This document shows positions 37,301 to 47,790 of a stretch of 64,000 nucleotides of DNA, piece by piece. The notes below the pieces were generated by a model. That model was not told where the DNA came from, made no database searches, and saw only the letters and a program-made list of their open reading frames with translations. The first letter of the stretch is position 1; every line of letters starts with the position of its first letter. Source of the stretch: Diphasiastrum complanatum (lineage: Eukaryota > Streptophyta > Lycopodiopsida > Lycopodiales > Lycopodiaceae); the NCBI GenBank assembly GCA_029204225.1, contig CM055093.1:5870933-5934932 (forward strand). Direction: 5' to 3'. The position numbers and the translations under genes were made by a program.

Positions 37301-37396
37301 GATCATGATGGATTCCATTCTAACTTTCCATATGGAATAGTTAGTTTTGTTGAGCCTTTCATTAGTATCCAAAAGATATGCATTTATAGATGCCAT
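34301..37396 (-). pseudogene. Copia pol: protease, integrase, reverse transcriptase, RNase H
   Basis: Read from 37396 down: MASINAYLLDTNERLNKTNYSIWKVRME (gag start) joined to PWWIDSGASSHMTS (protease); then a frameshift region to YIPTITKNLLSVGQMVDNGF; integrase with [33 protein letters not shown] and [13 protein letters not shown] (36738-36370); reverse transcriptase with GCKWVFKLK, QMDVSNAFLNG and YVDDIIISG (35700-35170); and RNase H with SLSSTEVEYKAL (34620) to DILTKPLQKH (34310). Frames change near 36060 and near 34650 (a TAA after TFIG). The polyprotein drives reverse transcription and integration in copia elements; here it is damaged but the RT catalytic pair is intact. Confidence 0.9.
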
Positions 37397-38206
37397 CTAG
37401 TCTCCTAATCAAGGACTTGACACAAATGAAGGTTACTTCTATTGATTTAATTGAAGATCTACCTTATCCCACTTCTTAGGGACCTGAAAAGATCAGTAAT
37501 AGACTTCCTATAAAGATCCAAGAATGATGTCTAACAAAATCAAATCATAGAATACTAGAAACAATGCACTTGCTTGATTGAAGTAGACAATACTAGTAGA
37601 ATTGCCCCTCTTTCTATAAAGAACATTAAAGCTTCCAAATGATCTGATCAAGAGTGAATTTCAGCAACCTAATATACTTCCAAAATCACTTGTAAAAGAT
37701 CTAAATGGAACTTAATGAGGATGCAACACAATCTACTATCCAATCACAAGCAAAAAATGATCAAAATTGATGAAAAATTGATCTAATTTGGTGCATAAGT
37801 CAAGCAATGGTTGGACTGAACCTAAATCACTTTAGGAGGTGTCCACTACACCTTATAACGGCCTTGAAGAGTCCCCAAAACTCTGATCTTCCCTCTCCTT
37901 GAATGCTAGTAAGCCTCCTCTATGAAATCACCTCCAAAACTCGCTTAGAAATCAATGCTTGGAGCAAGCAAAACTTGCTATCTTGGTAATGTGAATTGAA
38001 TTCAACTTTGCCTCTGGTTTTAGACACCTAAACACCTGCAAATGAAGTCACACAACACCAATCTCAAATGTATTTGACTCACTTTGAGTTCTAGAATCAA
38101 TACTAGATGCTAAGATCCAATCTACACAAGATTTAGATCAAAATTGTGATCAAATTGAATGAAAACCAAGGATTTAGCTCATTTCAGCCTTTAGGCTCTA
38201 ATACCA

Positions 38207-38888
38207 TATAAAAATTACAGCAAATAAGGATCCTAAAACACTTGAAATGATGAGGGAAACAATAGATTATGATTTCATAAGATTAGCACAAGTTGAACCA
38301 TCAAAATCCATCAAAAATCTATGCTTGAACCTCACTAAATGGCCCAAATCCTTGAAGAAGGCTTCACACGTGTGAAAGTACGGCCTCCCACAGTCTGATT
38401 ACTGTACACCAGACCTACATTCAATCCTATAATCATTAGTAATCACAAGTACTCAAACAATTATGAACTTAGAGAGCAATTGCACCATTATGAGAGAAAA
38501 ATCATGAAATCGCTTGATTGATTTTGGTGAGATATCATCACCTATATATACATGATCCATCACGGTTTTGGGCAGGTATGAGTAGCCCTAAACCTATCCC
38601 TAATGCTAATTTTGGTGGATCTTTCATCCCTACCAAGTTAGGGTTGGAATCTTGGAGATCCCTCAACAATACAAAAACTACCAAAAATAGCTCCTATTTT
38701 TTCTCTCTTGTATCTAAGCATAATTTGGACTCATTCCAAAGGTTCTAACACTTAGGTCTACTTGAGAACATCCTTATGAATGGAATCCTATGCTATTTGG
38801 CACGTGTGACAAGCCACATCATGACCATCTAACTATTTACAAATCATATGACCAAAACTAGTCAAGCTAGAATTGTGAATTTTTAACA
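38207..38888 (-). repeat. 5' LTR of minus-strand copia
   Basis: Matches 33572-34233 closely; its first bases are TATAAAAATT rather than TGTAAAAATT, a single G-to-A change at the LTR end next to the primer site. CACACGTGTG lies at 38365-38374. Confidence 0.92.
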
Positions 38889-38920
38889 TAGCCCTTGCAC
38901 AACACTCTAGGAACATAAAG

Positions 38921-38992
38921 GGACGGGTAGCTCAGTGGTAGAGCACCCCACCGGAATGGGGGAGGTCCTAGGTTCAATCCCTAGCCCGACCA
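38921..38992 (+). tRNA. tRNA-like sequence (pseudo-tRNA or SINE head)
   Basis: Acceptor GGACGGG pairs with CCCGACC apart from one A-A mismatch; the D-arm is GCTC/GAGC, the T-arm CTAGG/CCTAG with loop TTCAATC. Box A (TAGCTCAGTGGTAGAGC) and box B (GGTTCAATCC) are good. The anticodon loop CCGGAAT lacks U33 and its stem has an A-G mismatch; the formal anticodon GGA (Ser) does not suit the short variable loop. It sits in a presumed intron of the methyltransferase-like gene, 28 bases after the copia element. More likely a tRNA-derived SINE head or decayed tRNA than a working gene. Confidence 0.5.
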
Positions 38993-39699
38993 CACACACC
39001 AAGTGTAAAAACTTTTCACATTTCCATTACAGAGCATTTTCCTTCGATCTTTATAGCAGCGGTCGAGAAGGGTTTCGCCTTAAAACAATGCTTGAATGTT
39101 GTTGTTGAGAATGGGTACATTGGTCCATCCCCATTCAAGAAGGTGTGCTCTCTTAAACCTTTTGTTTATTAGCCATTATTCAGATTTCATTGCTATATAC
39201 ATAGCTTACACTAATCCTTTTGTGTCATGCAGATATCATCACTTGTGTTGTCACTCTTTTACAATAGTGGATATTTTCGACCCAAACTTCACAGTAAAAG
39301 AGCCAAAAAGGATTTCAAGGACGGTATTCCTGATCCAGGAGCAAATTTTTTTATCGACACTCCCAACACATATAGTGCAATAGGCGACAATTTTTGTAGG
39401 GGTGGCGCAAAGAGGTCCTCTAAATTATGCAGGTACTTTGTCAACATTTCAGTAGTTCAAAAATGGTAGTATCACTTCAGAACATTGTACACTTTGCTAT
39501 AGACAAAGAGTTTAACTTGATCATGTATTGTGCATGCATTGTAGATATATCATTGGGATTATTGACTTGTTTGCCGGTAGTGGCAATATGGAAGTTCAGG
39601 CAATTCGGTCAAACATGCATTGCGTGTGCCTGGAGGCAGACAAGGAGATGTATGAGCACTTCCTCTCGAAGATTGAAGAGAACTGCAAGGCAAGTTGAA

Positions 39700-41680
39700 A
39701 TTAAAACAGTTAAGTTCAGGGCACTTCATGGGTTTTGTTGGCTATTCTTAGGTAATTAATGTGCACATGTTTAACTTGCAGAGGGCATGACAGAGAACAC
39801 ACAAAGATTTGGAGACTAGCATCATACAATAGAAAATAGATTTGTTGCTAGACCTCTGACTGATATAAAAGGTTTTCACTAGTAATTGTTAATGGTCAAG
39901 GATTCTACTAGGAAGAAGCACAGAAATTTAAAGGCAACCGTTTGACCTTACTTTTCATAGGATATTCTATGTTGTTGATGTTATTTAAGGAGGCACATAA
40001 AACTTCTATTGTTTGGAAGTATATTTGTCTATAACACGTTACCCTACTATCATTGTTTAGAAATGTACTTTCTCTAACATGTTTTTTTATGCACCCCACT
40101 CACTTACTCACCCATTCACCAATTAGCCTCACTCACCAATTTCCCAAAATAATTTCTCTTGCACATGACCAATAGTTTGTGCTTTTACTATAACTCTAAA
40201 TTCTAGGTTTCTGCTTGGTTCAATCATTCTCGTCATTGGGGATATCATCAGATATCTTGTGTTAGCTGCCAAGGTGTGAAGAAAGGCTCCTAGTTAAAGC
40301 ACCCTTTTATTGTTGTATAGTTCGATATCATTGCACTTGTTGTGCATAAGACTGATCTTGTAGTAACAAATTGGAAAATGATAAAAATGGGAGTATTATG
40401 TGAAAAAACCTAGCTAGAATTTTTCACTAGCTTCTCGTATGCACTTAATTGTACCAATAGTAATTTGGCCCCAACAGGCCATAATTCATGTCCTTTTGTC
40501 TTGTCAAAATTGAACATTATGTAACCCCTTAACCCTTAATGATTGTCTTCCATTCCCCCCTATTTGTGCTGGAATTTTCAATGACACAAAAAATTTACTT
40601 TGTAGTTGAGAAAGATGATGACTATGCCAAAAGACTCAAGTATTGTAATTGAAAAGGGTTTGGATAAACTATGACGTTAGAATACATGGTACATTTTAAT
40701 GGCAATGGATCAACACAAGCACTATCAAGTCCCATTAGATAAAACTATTTCAAGTGTTGTAAGAGACCTTGAGGCTTGTAACTATAGAAGATTCGGGAGA
40801 TGGGTGGCCTATTATGTAGCAACCCATATCCACTTCTAATGGGTTCGGTATGATAAATACTAGATTTTCTTCCTTGAGGATAACATGTCATTCATCCACT
40901 TCTAATGGGTTCGGTATGATAAATACTAGATTTTCTTCCTTGAGGATAACATGTCATTCCTCTATTTCAAAGGATAAGAGAAAACCATCTTGAGTATTGA
41001 AATTACGTTTGGATTTAATAGAGTAAAATCACCTTTCATGGTATCATTATTTATAGTATTAACTCTGAACAATCACAGGTGCATTTGATTTTTGAATACA
41101 TTAAAAATTTCAAAAGTCTCTAGGAAGCATTTGTTTCAAGTTATAAATGATACGATATGTGCATCTTTCATTCTCAATCCACTCTATTAATTGTAGTAAG
41201 TGCATCAAAAGACTATCTTGACTCTGTTTGTAGAAACAAAAAGCTCGTAGGGACTTGCACCATTCTATATAAAGGCATACACATAAATTCATTTTTCATT
41301 TGTTGGGTCCCTCTGCTAGAACAAGCAAGCAGCAAGAAAGGTAGTGATTCTTCTACTGCTAAGTCGAAAGGTCTGTTTCATCATATGAAACTTTCCATCT
41401 CCAAAGGCAGAGATTGTTACTTCGAATGATTGTAAGCAAAAGTCAATTGAAATTACTAGGAACGATCAATTACATCCCATAAATTGAAGGTTTAACTCAG
41501 CTCATAAGCTACTAAATGTTAGGAGAGCCACATGAAAAAGACTCCTCTGGGTTTGTACTTCTGGACATTTCCTGCCATCAGCCACTTTGCAATTTTCATG
41601 CTAGCTTAAGGCACCATGCACTGTGTTTGGCTCATTGGAAGGACATTCTAGAGCTAGCTATAGTCATCCCTTAACTGACA
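39700..41680. other. Intergenic with a 66-bp perfect tandem duplication
   Basis: 40828-40893 is repeated at 40894-40959 (unit begins ATCCACTTCTAATGGG and ends ATGTCATTC); I see no difference between the copies. No gene is supported in the rest, which is AT-rich. The sequence right after 39780 might carry a last exon of the methyltransferase-like gene, but the frame soon stops. Confidence 0.7.
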
Positions 41681-41854
41681 ATCACACAGGTCTCTTTCTA
41701 ACGCTCTTTCTCTCTAGTCCTTTTATGATCTTCAATATCTTGTTAGCTAGTGGCTCCGCCTTAACTTTTCTATGAACTCTCCAAACAAATCTTTTGAATT
41801 TCTCATAATCGTCTATGTTTTGCTTCAGAGAAGCCTTGACATGCTCACCAAGAA

Positions 41855-42359
41855 ATGCTCGCAAAAAAATCGCGTCTGGGGCAAACAACATCTCCTATGC
41901 ATCAGCGAAGGAGGAACTTTGGCAAAAATAGAAAGGCTTTCTTGGTACCTGGTGGAGACCTTTGTAGAGCAATGCGGTGTCGTTGTTGTGTAAAGAATTG
42001 CATGTTTAAGTTAGGAAAAAAAAACTTGAAGGCTATTCGAAAACACTATTTCGATCTTGATGCCGACCGACAAGATGTCTATTAGCCTACTACTATTATT
42101 CCATGTTTGAATAAGCAATTTGAGTACCCTTTGAACAATGTACTTGTGTGTCGCCAAATATTTCAAATTACACTTAGCTTAGGCAACAATAATTTACAAA
42201 GGATTGCTTATAGGATTCAAAAGTGTGGATACATAAGAATGCCTCTTCAAAATATTGGTTTTATTGCTCAACATTGTGTTACATGGATGGAACAACATTT
42301 TTGGCTTCAATGTGAGGTGATGCCCACCACTGGTAGACATCATTTGTCTGACAATTTTC
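41855..42359 (+). pseudogene. N-terminal part of the transposase-like gene (copy 1)
   Basis: Two frames in register give CRCCVKNCMFKLGKKNLKAI, a Cys-rich start, and LNKQFEYPLNNVLVCRQIF followed by LGNNNLQRIAYRIQKCGYIRMP, the segment that precedes the DUF7869-type domain in such genes. A stop (TAG) at about 42083 separates them. 41951-42359 is repeated at 47381-47790. Here the gene is cut at 42360 by the leader of a copia element. Confidence 0.55.
41951..42359. repeat. 409-bp direct repeat, first copy
   Basis: Begins GGTGGAGACCTTTGTAGAGC and ends CATTTGTCTGACAATTTT; about 95% identical to 47381-47790. The two copies bracket the copia body 42360-47376. This is far longer than a copia target duplication (5 bp). 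Confidence 0.9.
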
Positions 42360-42916
42360 AGATCTATCAATGATTTGGTGAAGATATCAAGTCTAGAGCA
42401 TGCTAGAGAGGATTCTACACCAAAATCGGATTTTTTGCTTTTGTAGATTGGATCTTTTGTAGATCAAAACACTAAATAGCTAATATACTTGTTCAATTCC
42501 CTTTTTGAATTCACATGCTGGATTTGGCCGATTTTTGGATCATTGGTTCAGCCTAAGTGGTGGCTTATAGATTGCATATCAAATTTTCAGCATTTGCATG
42601 TAGATTTGGAATAGTCAATTTTTTGTGATTTTGTCAAAACGCTAATTTTGATTGGATCTCTAGATAGTGAGGTTGCTGGACTTCATTTGAGTGTGTTTCA
42701 ATCTTAGGAAGTTGTAAAAGTCATTAGATTGAGGATAGATCATAGGTTGATCAAGATTCCATGATTCTATGTGTTGATTTGCTTGGATAAGTGCTAGAAG
42801 AGAATTTGTGAGATAGTTTCAAATCTTGGTGATTTCTTTTGAAAGCATTTGTTGTTGTTCAAAGGAGTGCTTTGTGCATTGAAACAGGTTGAAAGAGAAG
42901 ATCAGGTCATTGCTAC

Positions 42917-45900
42917 ATGGCAACCTCAATTGGAGTTATGTTGGAAGCCAATGATAGGCTTACCTCAAGTAACTATTCATAATGGAAAGTGAGGATGGAG
43001 TCACTTCTTGAGATGAATGATGTTTTGGATATTGTTGTAGGTTTGGAGGAGAGACCAGCAACACAACAAGATCAATTGAGGTATGACAAGAGGGCCAAGA
43101 AGGCTCTACACATGATAAAGATGAATGTTACCAATGAACTTCTCAAGGAAGTTGGTAAGTGCACATCATCTTTGGAAGCTTGGAATTCATTGAAGAAGCT
43201 TTATGAATCCAAGTCTACTTCTAGAGTGTTGACTCTAAGAAGGCAAATCTTTTCTTGTTTGCCAAAGAATGAAGAAAGTCCAAGTACTTTTGTTTTGAGA
43301 ATGAAAGCATTGAATGATGAGTTAGCTTGCATAGATGAAAGCATTAAGGAAGGAGAACTTATTCAAGTGATTCTTAATGGCTTGTTGGATGCTCATGCTA
43401 ACATTGTTCAAAGTATTGCTATTCAAAAGACTTTGCCAAGTTTGATGGATCTTCAAGAGATCTTGATCAATGAGGAATATAGGCTTCAAGCAAGAGGTGG
43501 ATTTACATCGACACTTCAAGAGGATGCTATGTTCACAAAGGGCAAATTCAAGGGCAAAACCAAAAGCAAGTGGTCTAAAGGGCAAGATCAAGTGGATGCA
43601 TCTTTAAGTGGGAAAAAGAAGGATAGATCAAAGCTCAAGTGCTTCTATTGTGGCATCAAAGGACACTTTGCAAGTGAGTGCTACAAGAAGAAGAGAGATC
43701 AAGGAGACAAGCAAGGTAATCTTACTCTTGATGAGGATGGTTTGGATGTGCAAGATGCAAATGATGATGCTTTGTGATGTCTTCATGTATGCTTGCTAAT
43801 GATGGAGATCTAGATCCTTGGTGGATTGATAGTGGAGCAAGTTCACACATGACCTTTCACAAAGAGTACTTCACTTTTTTGTTGGCATATGGAGATGACA
43901 AGAGGGTGATCTACATGGCCAATGATGGTGAGTGTGCAATCAAAGGGATTGGCACAATTCCTATTTCTCTCTCTACAAATAGGAATGTTCATTTGGAGGA
44001 TGTCTTGTTTATTCCATCTATTACCAAGAATTTGCTTAGTGTGAGTCAAATGCTAAGTAAGGGCCTCAAGGTGGAGTTTGATGGAGATGTTTGTTTGATC
44101 AAAAGGAAGGATGTCTTGATTGGAAAAGGTAAAAGACAAGGGAAGTTGTTCAAACTTGATGCTTGTGTTATTGCTAAAACCAAGTTGGATGTGTTGCAAG
44201 GGAGCAAATTTCTATTCAAGAGGTTTGGCACAAAAGGATGGGACACCTCAACTTCAAGTCATTGGAGGTAATGGCAAGGAAGAAGGTTGTGATTGGTCTT
44301 CCAAGTTCCTTAAGTAATGACAAGCATGTTTGTGAGTCTTGTGCTTTGTCTAAGTCACATAGACTACCTTATACTAGATCTATTTCTAGATCTACAAAGC
44401 CTTTTCAACTTGTACATTCGGATATTCATGGATTTACTACAATTAGCAATAGTGGAGCTAAGATGTATGTAACATTCATTGATGATTTTAGTAGATTTTG
44501 TTGGATCTATCTACTAAAGAGCAAGGATGAAGTGTATGATGTCTTTGTCAAGTTCAAGAATGCAAGGGAGAACCAATTCTCCACAAAAATCAAGTGCTTG
44601 AGAGGTGACAATGGTGGTGAGTACATATCTAACAAGTTCAAGGCCTTTTGTTATGAGCATGGGATCAAGAGGGAGTATACAACATCAAGGACCCCACAAC
44701 AAAATGGAGTGGCTGAAAGGAAGAATAGAACTTTATGTGAAAGTGCTAAAGCTATGAGGTTAAGTGCTAATCTTGACAAACCATTTTGGGATCAAGCTTT
44801 GTTGTGTGCCAATTTCTTGTGCAATAGGTGGTCGAGTGCTATTTTGGATGGAAGGACACCTTTTGAGATGCTATTCAAGAGGAGGCCGAGTGTCAACTTT
44901 CTAAGAACCTTTGGATGCACATGCTATGTCAACATTACTCTTGATGATAGGACCAAGGAGGATCCATCTTCAAGAAGAGGTATTTTTGTTGGATATAGTG
45001 AGGTGAGTAAAGCCTACAAGGTTTACATTCCTTCTACTAACAAAGTGATTGTTGGTAGAGATGTCATTTTTGATGAGGGAAACATTCCAAAGGTGTCTTC
45101 AAGCATGATTGATGGTAAAGTAGATGGATCTAACATTCTTGATGTTGATGAGAAGGATCCTACTTTGGATGGTGGTGATGATGGACCTTCATCAAGTTAA
45201 AAGTCAAGGAGAACATCAAGAGAAAGACAAGTACCTTCAAGGCTCACATATGATCAAAAGGATAAGCAAGTAGTTTCTGGAAATTATGTTGCTTTCCTAA
45301 CCTCTTTGGATGAGCCTACAAGTGTAGATCAAGCAAGGAAAGACGAGGAGTGGATCCAAGCAATGGATCTTGAGTATCAAGCTCTTATGAAGAATGGAAC
45401 ATGGAGATTGGTGGAGTTGCCTAAGGACAAGAAAGCTATTGGATGCAAATGGATCTTCAAGGTAAAGACAAACCAAGATGGATCTATCAACAAGTACAAG
45501 ACAAGGTTAGTGGCAAAAGGATATGCTCAACAACAAGGAATTGACTATGATGAGACCTTTGCACCCGTGGCAAAGATGGTAAGCATTCGAGTCATCATTT
45601 CACTTGCTACACTTTATGGATGAGATCTATGGCAAATGGACATTTCAAATGCATTCTTGAATGGTGATCTTGAGGAGGAAGTATACATGGAGCAACCCGA
45701 GAGCTACATCTCATCAACAAAGCCAAATCATGTGTGTCTTCTACAAAAGAGTTTGTATGGCCTTAAGCAAGCACCAAGGAGTTGGTATGCTAAGCTTAAC
45801 ACTTTTTTACTCTCTCAAGGCTTTGTTATGAGTGAGTATGATCATTCACTTTATTATAGGTTTGCTGGAAATGATGTTACCATCTTGCTAATCTATGTGG

Positions 45901-46872
45901 ATGATATCATCTTGAGTGGTGGAGACAATCAAGATGTGGAGGATATCAAGAATGCTCTTAAGAAGGAGTTTGAGGTGCATGATCTTGGTAATTTGCATTA
46001 CATTTTAGGAATAGAAGTCATTAGATCTTCTCGATCTACTTTCATTTGTCAAGAGAAGTATGCTAATTCTATTCTAGAAAGATTTCATATGGTAGATGCA
46101 AAAGCAATTGATAAACCTATGGAGTCTCATGTAAAGCTTACTATAAGAGGTAATGAAAGATCCTTCAAGGACATTACTCTCTATAGAAATCTAGTTGGTT
46201 CACTCATCTATCTAGCCATTACTAGACCTGATCTAAGCTATTGTGTTGGAAGATTGAGTCAATTCATGCAAGATCCTAGTGAGGAGCATTGGAAGCTAGG
46301 AAAGCGAGTTTTGAGGTACATCATTGGAACTCGAGATTTTGGCATATTGTATGAGGGATCATCACCTAATCTTTTTGGATTTTCAGATTCGGACTATGCT
46401 GGAGATGTAATGGATAGGAAATCCCATTAGTTCTTATTGTATTTTCATAGGTGATGGAGCTATATCATGGATGTCAAAGAAACAAGCCACTATCTCATTG
46501 TCATCTAGTGAGGCCGAGTACAAAGCTCTTACACATTGCACAAAGGAGATGGTATGGATCAAGAGGATGATCAAGGATCTTCACCTGCTGGATTTTTCAG
46601 AGAGCCCAATCATCTTTTGTGACAATCAATCAGCCCAAAGAATGGCATCCAATCCTATCTTTCATGCTAGGAGCAAGCATATTGAGATACAATATCATTT
46701 TGTGAGGGAGCGAGTCATTGCAAAGGAGGTGGAGCTTCAACATGTGTCTTCAAGGGAATGTGTAGCTGATATCTTCACCAAAGCATTGGGAAAAGACTTG
46801 TTCATGAAGCATAGGACTTCACTTGGAGTATTATCAAAGTCTATGCTAAAACTAGTTGAAGAGGGAGTGTGA
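42917..46872 (+). pseudogene. Copia gag-pol polyprotein, lightly damaged
   Basis: Gag: MATSIGVMLEANDRLTSSNYS, TAA (42980-42982), then WKVRMESLLEMNDVLDIVV and on to zinc knuckle CFYCGIKGHFASEC (43638-43680). Frameshift near 43775. Protease: PWWIDSGASSHMT (43818-43855). Frameshift near 44220. Integrase: [59 protein letters not shown] at 45198-45200. RT: GCKWIFKVK, TGA at 45621-45623 (expected Trp), QMDISNAFLNG, YVDDIILSGG (45893-45922). Frameshift near 46428 at RKS. RNase H: ISLSSSEAEYKALT; tail DIFTKALGKDLF. All domains are there, in copia order (integrase before RT). Six point lesions would prevent translation as it stands. Confidence 0.92.
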
Positions 46873-47376
46873 AAGATTCAACTAGTTTCATCACATTTTG
46901 CAATATTTCCATATCTGGCATATTGAGGCCAAACCTTGTTTTAGACTTAGAGGTTGACTTTTCAAAGTTCATTAGTCTAAATTTCATTTGAATAAACACT
47001 TTTTGAAAGTGTGGGAAAGATAGAATGCGAGTTTGAGTAGATTCAATTTGAATAAGTTGGGTACATTGAATCTAGAACCAAAATTGGTAGGGTTAGCATT
47101 CTGGTGGGAAAGCCAAGTGGCCAAATAGGGTTTGGACCTGCTATAAAAGGATGTAACTCGTGGAGAGAGTTATCTTCTCTCTTCTCTATCTCATTTCATG
47201 CTTATACATGGTTCTCTTGGGTTCTAATATCCATTGGTGCACTATCTTGGTGATTGCTTGCAATTCTATGTGTAGAATGATCTATATTTGCTATTTTTGG
47301 ATCCACACGTGTGAAATACAGTAGCTTGCTGGTTTGTTTCGGACAGCAACAGTACATAATCATTTCATTCAAGTTT
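46868..47376 (+). repeat. Truncated copia 3' LTR
   Basis: Starts TGTGAAAGATTC straight after the purine-rich GTTGAAGAGGGAG. Contains a TATAAAAGG string (47142-47150) and CACACGTGTG (47304-47313). It breaks at CATTCAAGTTT (47376), where the first arm's LTR continues with GATCAAG. Confidence 0.9.
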
Positions 47377-47380
47377 ATAT

Positions 47381-47790
47381 GATGGAGATCTTTGTAGAGC
47401 AATGCGGTGTCGTTGTTGTGTAAAGAATTGCATGTTTAAGTTAGGAAAAAAAAAACTTGAAGGCTATTCAAAAATACTATTTCGATCTTGATGCCGACCG
47501 ACAAGATGTCTATTAGCCTACTACTATTATTCCGTGTTTGAACAAGCAATTTGAGTACTCTTTGAACAATGTACTTGTGTGTCGCAAAACATTTCAAATT
47601 ACACTTAGCTTAGGCAACACTAATTTACAAATAATTGCTTATAGGATTCAAAAGTGTGGCTACATAAGAATGCCTCTTCAAAATATTGGCTTTATTGCTC
47701 AACATTGTGTAACATGGATGGAACAACATTTTCGGCTTCAATGTGAGGTGATGCCCACCACTGGCAGACATCATTTGTCTGACAATTTTT
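47381..47790. repeat. 409-bp direct repeat, second copy
   Basis: The second copy of 41951-42359. Here it continues directly into the remainder of the transposase-like gene (TCAAGGCACGAGATTGATTAGCG...), so this is probably the original position of the segment. Confidence 0.9.

Larger units (their letters stand above)
33572..38888 (-). mobile_element. Ty1/copia element, gag mostly deleted, RT retained
   Basis: Direct LTRs at 33572-34233 and 38207-38888 flank a minus-strand internal region; target duplication is TAGCC (33567-33571 and 38889-38893). The primer site reads TGGTATTAGAGCC on the minus strand at 38194-38206, the same variant as in the 19.8 kb element. Integrase, reverse transcriptase and RNase H are present with a few frameshifts. 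The first gag residues (37396-37295) join straight to protease, so the capsid and zinc knuckle are missing. Confidence 0.95.
30692..39690 (+). pseudogene. Broken multi-exon gene: ParB-like domain plus amino-methyltransferase-like domain
   Basis: Conceptual exons with GT/AG borders: 30692-31024, 31109-31477, about 31700-31818, 31912-32037, 32147-~32250, 32339-32511, 32616 onward to 33571, continued at 38889-~38920 after a copia insertion, 39033-39142, 39233-39432, 39545-~39690. Exon 2 has KFIIWDGNHRAQAWMSQI, like the DGNHR core of ParB/sulfiredoxin-fold domains. Exon 7 has KLVFADFPTSLGVA, placed like motif IV (DPPY-type) of beta-class N6A/N4C methyltransferases. The last exon has IIGIIDLFAGSGN followed by CVCLEAD, the SAM-binding motif I and motif II. 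Order IV-before-I is that of the beta class. Breaks: TAA 31295-31297, a TGA near 31753, TAG 32219-32221 and 32417-32419, frame changes near 32940 and 33540, and the copia inserted within an exon. The function is inferred; the motif IV variant DFPT may mean loss of catalysis. Confidence 0.55.
42360..47376 (+). mobile_element. Ty1/copia element without 5' LTR and primer site
   Basis: The internal leader starts abruptly at 42360, followed by gag (ATG 42917), protease, integrase, RT, RNase H and a 3' LTR starting TGTGAAAG at 46868. The LTR stops at 47376, about 135 bp short of its end as judged by the complete relative at 5214-5863. No 5' LTR or primer site is present, and the ends carry no 5-bp duplication. 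It is the most complete coding copy in the window. Confidence 0.9.
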
